Source of the DNA: Pseudomonas kielensis
GTDB taxonomy: Bacteria; Pseudomonadota; Gammaproteobacteria; Pseudomonadales; Pseudomonadaceae
DNA: 43,729 nucleotides
Reading direction: 5' to 3'
Assembly (NCBI RefSeq): GCF_014236655.1
Contig: NZ_JACMYG010000038.1
Coordinates: 1 to 43,729 of the forward strand
Below the pieces are notes generated by a model that saw only the letters and a program-made list of their open reading frames with translations, was not told the DNA's origin and did no database searches. Both the position numbers and the translations under genes were made by a program. Shown here one piece after another: positions 30,323 through 37,183 of the stretch (its first letter is position 1; each line of letters starts with the position of its first letter).

Positions 30323-31450
30323 TTACTGAGGCGAAGCTTCGGTTTTAGGTTTGCCGAAGTGCCACTCGTAAACCACGAACTTGAAGTCTTTCAGGTCGCC
30401 CTTGGCGTCGAAGCTCAGGTCGCCAGTCGGGGTTTTGAAAGTCCCGGCGTGGATGGCTTCTGCCACCTTGGCCGAGTCTTCGCTCTTGGCTGCAGTGATG
30501 CCGCCGGCGATGACTTCAACAGCCGAGTAGGCCGGGAACACGAACGGGCCGCTCGGGTCTTCTTTCTTGGCCTTGAAGGCATCAGCCAGGGCAACGTTGG
30601 CCGGATCCTGGTCGAAGGATTTCGGCAGGGTGACCAGCAGGCCTTCGGAAGCGTCCTTGGCGATCTGCGAGATGGAATCGTTACCCACGCCTTCCGGACC
30701 CATGAACTTGGCTTTCAGGCCTTTTTCCTGGGATTGACGCAGGATCAGGCCCAGCTCTGGGTGGTAGCCGCCGTAGTAGACGAAGTCGACGTTGGCTTGC
30801 TTGAGCTTGGCGATCATCGAGGAGAAGTCTTTGTCGCCGGCGTTGATGCCTTCGAACACGGCAACCTTGACGCCTTTCTTCTCGAGGGTTTGCTTGACGG
30901 CGGTGGCGATGCCTTCACCGTATTGCTGTTTGTCGTGCAGTACGGCAACGATTTTCGGTTTGACGTGGTCGGCAATGTAGTTACCGGCGGCAGGGCCCTG
31001 GGCGCTGTCCAGGCCGATGGTACGGAAGACCATTTTGTAACCACGGGCGGTGATGTCCGGGCTGGTGGCAGCCGGGGTGATCATGATCACGCCTTCGTCT
31101 TCGTAGATATCCGAAGCCGGTTGAGTGGAGCTGGAGCACAGGTGACCGACCACGAACTTGATGCCGTCGATGACGACTTTGTTGGCAACGGCCACGGCTT
31201 GTTTCGGATCACAGGCGTCGTCGTATTCAACCGCTTCGAGTTTCTTGCCGTTGACGCCGCCTTTGGCGTTGATTTGTTCGATGGCCATTTTGGCGCCACT
31301 GAACTGCATGTCGCCGTATTGGGCTACAGGGCCGGTTTTAGGGCCGGCAATGCCGATCTTGATGGTGTCAGCTGCGAACGAATGGCTGGCAACCCCGGCC
31401 AGAACCATAGCGGCAAACAGTTTGGAAATCTGCTTAGTAGCCTTATTCAT
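30323..31450 (-). CDS. livK: Branched-chain amino-acid binding protein LivK (BraC)
   Basis: A 375-residue periplasmic solute-binding protein. The signal peptide (MNKATKQISKLFAAMVLAGVASHSFA, cleavage about residue 26) is followed by DTIKIGIAGPKTGPVAQYGDMQFSGAKMA, the classic BraC/LivJ start. A Cys pair (DACDPKQ, HLCSSS) matches the disulfide of BraC. It binds leucine, isoleucine, valine and alanine in the family. It is the promoter-proximal gene of the liv operon. GGAG lies 6 bases before the ATG at 31450; upstream lies a long leader with a palindrome overlapping the presumed promoter. Confidence 0.96.
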   Translation of the reverse strand: MNKATKQISKLFAAMVLAGVASHSFAADTIKIGIAGPKTGPVAQYGDMQFSGAKMAIEQINAKGGVNGKKLEAVEYDDACDPKQAVAVANKVVIDGIKFVVGHLCSSSTQPASDIYEDEGVIMITPAATSPDITARGYKMVFRTIGLDSAQGPAAGNYIADHVKPKIVAVLHDKQQYGEGIATAVKQTLEKKGVKVAVFEGINAGDKDFSSMIAKLKQANVDFVYYGGYHPELGLILRQSQEKGLKAKFMGPEGVGNDSISQIAKDASEGLLVTLPKSFDQDPANVALADAFKAKKEDPSGPFVFPAYSAVEVIAGGITAAKSEDSAKVAEAIHAGTFKTPTGDLSFDAKGDLKDFKFVVYEWHFGKPKTEASPQ

Positions 31451-31547
31451 AGTGCTCCACTCTTACTGTTGTAATTTTTATAGTCCTGGCGGCCTGAGGC
31501 GCAGAACCGGTAGATGACCTAAGTCTTCTGCGGAAATGCCCCTGGCA

Positions 31548-31566
31548 ACTGTACCGGTACAGTGTA
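31548..31566 (-). promoter_or_regulatory. livK -10 box overlapped by a perfect 16-bp palindrome
   Basis: On the reverse strand TACACT (complement of 31561-31566) is a plausible -10, with a weak TTTCAA -35 17 bases upstream. The perfect palindrome ACTGTACCGGTACAGT (31548-31563) covers the end of this -10 and the expected start site, a typical place for a repressor. The livK mRNA would then have a leader of about 100 bases. The remainder of the 346-base gap up to 31796 holds no gene that I can see. Confidence 0.5.
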
Positions 31567-31796
31567 GAGCGCCGGTTGTTCGCTTGAAAAGCTGGCTGCT
31601 GGGGGCAAATCCTGGTGGTGTCGCTTAATTGAAAGAAAAAGACAGAATGGCGCCATGGCTTTGGCCGGCTTATAGCTGAATCAGCAGCATTGCCTGGCGT
31701 TCCGGTGCTTTTCGTTCGATGACGCATTTGAATCCGGGTTTTTCTGTCAAGGCACCAACGTTATGATTGCGTCGATTTCATTTGCGGACAGGACCC

Positions 31797-32102
31797 ATGA
31801 CTCAAGAACCTAGCACCCTCTATGCCAAGCTGCTTGGTGAAACTGCATCTATTACCTGGAAGGAACTGGAACCGTTCTTTGCCAAGGGCGCCCTATTGTG
31901 GGTCGATCCTGGTCTGGATTTGATCGCTGCTGCCGAGGCGGTGGCGCAGGACGAAGGCGAGAAAGTGGCTGCCTGGCTGGCCGCCGACGAACTCGCGAAG
32001 CTGTCTGAAACGCGGGCGCTGGATCTTTTCGAGCGTGATCCAGAGCTGTGGGCCGTGGTGGTTTCACCCTGGATTCTGATCCAGGAAAGGGCGTCTGTTT
32101 AA
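31797..32102 (+). CDS. DUF2288 family protein
   Basis: A 101-residue protein of the DUF2288 family (TLYAKLLGETASITWKELEPFFAKGALLWVDPGLDLIAAA... VVSPWILIQERA). It is an acidic, probably cytosolic helical protein of unknown function. The same family lies beside braC in P. aeruginosa (from memory). The ATG at 31797 has GGACAGGA upstream; an in-frame ATG at 31767 lacks a ribosome site. A small hairpin (CGCACC-CGTTT-GGTGCG, 32108-32124) starts 5 bases after the stop and a stronger terminator-like hairpin lies at 32236. Confidence 0.85.
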   Translation: MTQEPSTLYAKLLGETASITWKELEPFFAKGALLWVDPGLDLIAAAEAVAQDEGEKVAAWLAADELAKLSETRALDLFERDPELWAVVVSPWILIQERASV

Positions 32103-32235
32103 TACGGCGCACCCGTTTGGTGCGAAGGCTGCGCGACGTAAAGTGTGTAGCGGAGTAGCGTGATGGCACGTTGCCGTAGAGAAAGGCCACAGCCAGGCCT
32201 GATCGAGGGTGACGTTCGCGTAATGGGAACAGTTT

Positions 32236-32265
32236 ATTGAGCAGCCAAATGGCTGCTCAATTGTT
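32236..32265 (+). terminator. Terminator-like hairpin downstream of DUF2288
   Basis: ATTGAGCAGCC (32236-32246), loop AAAT, GGCTGCTCAAT (32251-32261): a perfect 11-bp stem followed by TGTTT. It lies 133 bases after the DUF2288 stop, leaving a long 3' region (32103-32235) with no ORF. Confidence 0.6.
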
Positions 32266-32383
32266 TCTGGATGTACCTGATGGACCCTTGTTCGACCGCT
32301 CAGGCCGATGGTGCGAGCGGCTTTCCCAAGTCTCGGTGAATCAGCGATTATTCGCAGACTTTCAATCGTGCAGAGGCAGATCA

Positions 32384-33277
32384 ATGGCATCGTTACCTTC
32401 ACTTGCGTTCGCCGGCATCGGCTTGATGGGCTTGCCGATGTGTCGCCGCCTGCTGGCCGCGGGTTATCCGCTGACGGTGTGGAATCGTCATCCTGAAAAG
32501 TGCGCGGCCCTGGTCGAGGCGGGCGCTAGGCAGGTGGCAAGCCCGGCTGAACTCTGTGATCACGCTGACCTGGTGATGTTGTGCCTGGCCAATACCGAGG
32601 TGGTGCGCGAGGTGGTGTTTGGTCCGGCAGGCGTGGCCAGTGGCGCCAGAGCCGGCCAGTTGCTGGTGGATTTTTCCAGCCTGGAACCGACTGCCACCCG
32701 GCACATGGCTGCGCAACTGGCCAGCGACTGCGCCATGGGCTGGCTCGATGCGCCGGTGTCCGGTGGCGTGCCCGGTGCCGAGGCCGGGAGCCTGGCGATC
32801 ATGGTCGGAGGGGAGGCAACTGATCTGGAGCGGGTTCGCCCAGTGCTGCTCAACCTCGGCCAGCGAGTCACGCACATGGGCGCGGTGGGGGCCGGGCAGG
32901 TGACCAAGGCCTGCAATCAGATGATCGTGGCCTGCAACGCCCTGGTGATTGCCGAAGTGGTGGCGCTGGCCGAGCGTTCCGGTGTGGACGCGAGCCGGCT
33001 GGCGGACGCCTTGAGCGGTGGTTTTGCCGACTCCAAGCCGCTGCAGATTCTGGCTCCGCAGATGGCTGCGAGCTGCTTTGAACCGGTGAAATGGCACGTG
33101 CGGACCCTGCTCAAGGACCTGGACGGCGCGGTGCAGTTTTCTCGCGAACAGGGTTCGGCAACGCCGATCAGTGGCCTGGCCGCACAATTGATGCGCTTGC
33201 ACGGTGGCCAGGGCTTCCTGGAAAAGGACCCGGCAACCTTGATTCATCTGTATCGCGCACCAGCGACAAAGGGCTGA
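32384..33277 (+). CDS. Beta-hydroxyacid dehydrogenase (3-hydroxyisobutyrate/tartronate semialdehyde reductase family)
   Basis: A 297-residue NAD(P)-dependent oxidoreductase. The Rossmann motif is AGIGLMG (10-16), the substrate-binding signature is DAPVSGG (122-128), and the catalytic lysine is Lys175 in GAGQVTKACNQ. This layout is shared by 3-hydroxyisobutyrate dehydrogenase, GarR/GlxR and GLYR-type enzymes, and the sequence alone does not separate them. VWNRHPEK after the second strand suggests NADP preference (Arg at 35). The ATG at 32384 has AGAGGCAG upstream; an in-frame ATG at 32237 has none. Its last 110 bases overlap the 3' end of the convergent MHYT-GGDEF-EAL gene. Confidence 0.9.
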   Translation: MASLPSLAFAGIGLMGLPMCRRLLAAGYPLTVWNRHPEKCAALVEAGARQVASPAELCDHADLVMLCLANTEVVREVVFGPAGVASGARAGQLLVDFSSLEPTATRHMAAQLASDCAMGWLDAPVSGGVPGAEAGSLAIMVGGEATDLERVRPVLLNLGQRVTHMGAVGAGQVTKACNQMIVACNALVIAEVVALAERSGVDASRLADALSGGFADSKPLQILAPQMAASCFEPVKWHVRTLLKDLDGAVQFSREQGSATPISGLAAQLMRLHGGQGFLEKDPATLIHLYRAPATKG

Positions 33278-35453
33278 CCGGGTGTGAGAGATGGCGCTGG
33301 TTGAGCTCATTGAGCGTCGGCCGCAGCTCAGCCAGCGGCACCGGGCAGCTCATCAGGTAACCCTGGATGAAATCGCAGCCAAGACGTTCGAGGAAACGGT
33401 ACTGCTCGAAGGTTTCGACGCCCTCGGTGACCACCTGCAACTGCAGGGTGTGGGCCATGACAATAATGGCCTGGACGATTTCCATGTCTTGCGTTGAATC
33501 CGGGATGTCCTGGATGAATGAACGGTCGATCTTCAGTGTGTTCAAGGGCAGGCGCTTGAGGTAGGCGAGGGAGGAGTAGCCGGTGCCAAAGTCATCGATG
33601 GACAGGGACACCCCAAGGGCACGGATTTGCTTGAGCAGCACCAGGGTGTTGGTGAGGTTGCCCATCAGCGCGTTTTCAGTGACCTCCAACTCCAGTCGCT
33701 GTGCCGCTACCCCGGCCGAGCGCAAGGCCTGTTCGATTTCGTCGGCCAACTCCGGGCGCGCCAGGTTGAGCGGGGAGCAGTTGACCGCGATTTTCAGTGA
33801 GTCGCAGCCTTGTTGGGACAGTTCTGCGAGGTCTGCACAGGCTTTGCGCAGCACCCAATTGTCGAGTTCGGCAATCAGGCCGTTGGCCTCGGCAATGGCG
33901 ATGAAACGGTCTGGTGCCAGCACGCCGTGGGTCGGATGCTGCCAGCGGATCAGGGCCTCCAGCTTGGTCACCTGGCCGGTCCGCAGGTCGTAGATCGGCT
34001 GGTAATACAGCAGCAACCCGCTGTTGTCGCGCAGAGCGTTGCGCAGTTCTTCTTCGAGTTGCAGGGCCACCGTTGCCTGGGTTTTCAATTGTTCGTTGAA
34101 AAAGTGCAGGCCGTTACGGCCATTGGCCTTGGCCTGGTACAGCGCCAGGTCGGCATGCTTGAGCAGTTCTTCGCAGTGCTGGCCATCTTCGGGGAACACG
34201 CTGATGCCAATACTGGTGGTCATGACCATGCGCCGCCCGGCCAGCTCGATCGGTGCTTTCATTTTCTGCATGATGCGCTCAGCCACTTGCTGGGCCTCGT
34301 CGCGGTCCAGCAGATTGACCAGCACGCAGAACTCATCGCCGCCAAACCGTGCGACCACGTCGTCATGGCTGCGGATCGAGCTTTTGATATGCCCGGCAAT
34401 CACCCTCAACAGGTTGTCCCCGGCATCATGGCCAAGGCTATCGTTGATGCGCTTGAAGTGGTCGATATCCAGGAACATGATCGCCAGCTTGCCGCCCTGG
34501 GCGGTTTTCTCTGCGAGCTTCTCGGCAAAGATCTGGTTGAAGCCGCGACGGTTGATCAGGTTGGTCAGGGGGTCGTAATGCGCCACCTGCTGCAACGACT
34601 GCCGGGCCTGGTCCAGTTGGCAGAGCAGGGCATTGACCCGGCACAGGTCGCGCTCCTTGTGTTGCAGCTTGCGGTCCGCCAGCGCTGCGCTGACGCTGCT
34701 GCCGATCACCAGCAAGGTGATCACGGTGATGGTCACGCCCAGTTGCAGCGGGTTGTTGGGCTCCGAGAGCGAGGCCGGCACGCCCTCCGGTAGCACCAGC
34801 GTCATCGCCCACATGCCGGTGAGGTGCATGCTGACAATCCCGCCCCCCAGCAGCAGGCTGGTCGCGTACTTGAGCAGTTGGTGCAACATCCCACTGCCAG
34901 TGCGCAGGCAGTGGGAGAGCAGCAAGGCGACGGCGCTGGCGAGAATGGCGATGATGACCGATACGGCGAACGGTCCTGGCGCGAAGTAGGTGTGGGCGCT
35001 GGAGCTCATGGCGGCCATGCCCACGTAATGCATGGTGGCGATACCTATTCCGACACCGATCGAGGCGCTGACGTACTGCCAGGGACGCGGCTCGGCATGG
35101 CTCAGGGTGTCCATGGCCAGGAAGGCGGCGACAAAGGCAATCAGCAGCGAAAGCAGGGTAATCGACAAGTCGTAGTGGAGGGGAATCGGCGCCTGGAACG
35201 CCAGCATGCCGATGAAATGCATGGCCCAGATCCCGCCGGCCAGGCAGCCGGCTCCGACCCAGCGCCAACGCCTTTGGGAACGTGGGTCTTCGGCGTAGCC
35301 GACCCGCTCGGCTATGTCCAGCGTGGCAAAACTGGCTGCGCAGGCGACCAGGTAGGCCAGCAGCACCAGCACCGGGTCGTGGCTACAGTTGAGTATGACC
35401 TGACCGCCGCTTGCGGGCAGTTCGCTGCTCAAATGCCATCCTAGCCAGGCCAT
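33168..35453 (-). CDS. MHYT-GGDEF-EAL membrane cyclic-di-GMP enzyme (MucR-like)
   Basis: A 761-residue protein with an N-terminal seven-helix MHYT sensor (about 25-260) carrying three copies of the motif: MHFIGM (78-83), MHYVGM (141-146) and MHLTGM (209-214), thought to bind copper, O2 or NO. A GGDEF diguanylate cyclase domain has an intact GGDEF (371-375); an EAL domain has EAL (499-501), and DDFGTGYSS (620-628). Both catalytic cores look complete, so it may make and degrade cyclic-di-GMP. The layout equals P. aeruginosa MucR. The start is uncertain: ATG 35453 is used; TTG 35432 has a better AGGA site. The last 50 or so residues are Pro/Ser-rich and overlap the convergent dehydrogenase gene. 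Confidence 0.9.
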   Translation of the reverse strand: MAWLGWHLSSELPASGGQVILNCSHDPVLVLLAYLVACAASFATLDIAERVGYAEDPRSQRRWRWVGAGCLAGGIWAMHFIGMLAFQAPIPLHYDLSITLLSLLIAFVAAFLAMDTLSHAEPRPWQYVSASIGVGIGIATMHYVGMAAMSSSAHTYFAPGPFAVSVIIAILASAVALLLSHCLRTGSGMLHQLLKYATSLLLGGGIVSMHLTGMWAMTLVLPEGVPASLSEPNNPLQLGVTITVITLLVIGSSVSAALADRKLQHKERDLCRVNALLCQLDQARQSLQQVAHYDPLTNLINRRGFNQIFAEKLAEKTAQGGKLAIMFLDIDHFKRINDSLGHDAGDNLLRVIAGHIKSSIRSHDDVVARFGGDEFCVLVNLLDRDEAQQVAERIMQKMKAPIELAGRRMVMTTSIGISVFPEDGQHCEELLKHADLALYQAKANGRNGLHFFNEQLKTQATVALQLEEELRNALRDNSGLLLYYQPIYDLRTGQVTKLEALIRWQHPTHGVLAPDRFIAIAEANGLIAELDNWVLRKACADLAELSQQGCDSLKIAVNCSPLNLARPELADEIEQALRSAGVAAQRLELEVTENALMGNLTNTLVLLKQIRALGVSLSIDDFGTGYSSLAYLKRLPLNTLKIDRSFIQDIPDSTQDMEIVQAIIVMAHTLQLQVVTEGVETFEQYRFLERLGCDFIQGYLMSCPVPLAELRPTLNELNQRHLSHPVSPLSLVRDTDESRLPGPFPGSPGHRASASIVRPGH

Positions 35454-35742
35454 CGCATGCCCCGTCTGTGAAAAACGTCTCGCAGGCGCCATGAACACTG
35501 GCGAATGGTGGAAGTATAGAAGCCAGTAGCGGAGTGAAAGCGGTGGTGGCGCATTGCCTCTTATTATTTTGGAATAACCTATATAGCGTTTAGGGATATA
35601 TCTAAGAGTCGGGGTCCGTGGCGTTCGATAAGCCGACATCAGCCTGACGAATAATGACAGACAGCACACAGGAGCCTGACTAGATTGCAGGTTCCGGGTT
35701 GGCAGTACCGCGCCCATAACAATAAGTAAAAGAGACGGACCC

Positions 35743-37095
35743 ATGCAGAACTCGACCCAAGCGGCGAATGCCTGGCGCATTCTGTTCCTGCTGTTCCTGG
35801 CCAATTTGTTCAACTTCTTCGACCGCACCATTCCGGCGATCATCATCGAGCCGATCCGCATGGAGTGGCACTTGAGCGACTTTCAGCTGGGGATCATCGG
35901 AACGGCGTTCACCATCGTTTATGCGATTGCCGGACTGCCGCTGGGGCGGATGGCTGACACGGGTTCGCGCAGCAAGTTGATGGGCTGGGGGCTGGCAGTG
36001 TGGAGCGGGCTGACGGCAGTCAACGGGCTGGTGGGCAGTTTCTGGAGTTTCCTGATCGTGCGCATGGGGGTGGGCATCGGTGAGGCCAGTTATGCCCCGG
36101 CCGCCAACTCGTTGATCGGTGATCTGTTTCCTGCCCATCGTCGGGCGCGGGCGATGGGCATCTTCATGCTCGGCCTGCCCCTGGGCCTGCTGCTGGCGTT
36201 CTTCACCATCGGCGCCATGGTCAAGGCCTTCGATAGCTGGCGCGCACCCTTTTTCATCGCGGCAGTGCCAGGGTTGATCCTGGCGGTCTTCATGTTCTTC
36301 ATTAAAGAGCCCAAGCGTGGTGCGGCGGAAGCCGTGCAGATATCCCAGGAGCGGGTCGACCGGCCGATTCGCCGGGTCCTGGCGATTCCGACCTTTCTCT
36401 GGTTGGTGATGGCCGGCCTGTGCTTCAACTTCGCCACCTATGCCTGCAACTCGTTCCTGGTGCCCATGCTGCAGCGTTATTTCCTGTTGCCACTGCAGGA
36501 TGCAGCAGTGGCCACCGGGGTGATCGTCGGGGTGACCGGGTTGTTTGGCTTGACGCTGGGCGGTTGGGTGGCCGACAAGATTCACCAGCGGGTGGCCAAT
36601 GGTCGGCTGTTGTTCGCGGGCTTCAGCCTGATTATCTCGACCCTGTGCACAGCGTGGGCGTTGCATGCCGGGCGAATTGAAATCGGGGTGTTTGTGGCGG
36701 TGTTCAGCCTGGGCTGGCTGTTTGCCTACAACTTCTACACCTGCGTGTACACGGCGATCCAGGACGTGGTGGAACCTCGCCTGCGGGCGACGGCCATGGC
36801 GCTGTTCTTCGCCGGGCTGTATCTGTTGGGGGGCGGCCTGGGGCCGGTGGTGGTCGGCGGGCTGTCCGATCACTTCGCACACACGGCGATGCAGGCGGCG
36901 GGTGCCGAGCAGATGACCGAGGCGTTCAAGGCCGTCGGCCTGCACGATGCCATGTACCTGATTCCGGTCGCGCTGTTGCTGACCATGGTGTTCCTGTTCC
37001 TGGCGGCGCGCTGTTTTGTCCGCGATGCCAAGCGCATGAAGGAGGGAATGGGGACGGTGGTTGAGCCTGGGGTGGGTGTGGTGTCGGCAGGTTAA
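35743..37095 (+). CDS. Spinster-like MFS transporter
   Basis: A 450-residue major-facilitator protein with 12 hydrophobic helices. The N-terminus (LFLANLFNFFDRTIPAIIIEPIRMEWHLSDFQLGIIGTAF) and the GRMADTGSRSKLMGWGLAVWS loop (motif A) are typical of the spinster (Spns) family; RMGVGIGEASYAPAANSLIGDLFP is the second hallmark. Bacterial members are proton-driven exporters or importers of unknown organic acids or lipids. AGAGACGGA lies before the ATG at 35743. The 290-base gap to the divergent MHYT gene is A+T-rich near 35560-35610 and could hold both promoters; no clear boxes. A bidirectional terminator follows. Confidence 0.9.
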   Translation: MQNSTQAANAWRILFLLFLANLFNFFDRTIPAIIIEPIRMEWHLSDFQLGIIGTAFTIVYAIAGLPLGRMADTGSRSKLMGWGLAVWSGLTAVNGLVGSFWSFLIVRMGVGIGEASYAPAANSLIGDLFPAHRRARAMGIFMLGLPLGLLLAFFTIGAMVKAFDSWRAPFFIAAVPGLILAVFMFFIKEPKRGAAEAVQISQERVDRPIRRVLAIPTFLWLVMAGLCFNFATYACNSFLVPMLQRYFLLPLQDAAVATGVIVGVTGLFGLTLGGWVADKIHQRVANGRLLFAGFSLIISTLCTAWALHAGRIEIGVFVAVFSLGWLFAYNFYTCVYTAIQDVVEPRLRATAMALFFAGLYLLGGGLGPVVVGGLSDHFAHTAMQAAGAEQMTEAFKAVGLHDAMYLIPVALLLTMVFLFLAARCFVRDAKRMKEGMGTVVEPGVGVVSAG

Positions 37096-37132
37096 GAGCA
37101 ATCATGGGGGGCAGCAGCTCCCGCAGAAAAGC

Positions 37133-37163
37133 AAAAGGCCCGCATCGCTGCGGGCCTTTTTTA
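37133..37163. terminator. Bidirectional terminator between MFS gene and rapA
   Basis: AAAAGGCCCGCA (37133-37144), loop TCGC, TGCGGGCCTTTT (37149-37160), continued by TTATT: a perfect 12-bp stem. It serves the convergent MFS and rapA genes. Confidence 0.92.
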
Positions 37164-37183
37164 TTGCAGTGTCAGGTGGGGGA

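Noticed and set aside
31548..31563. livK palindrome as a LexA box
   Set aside because: The spacing between CTG and CAG is 8, not 10.
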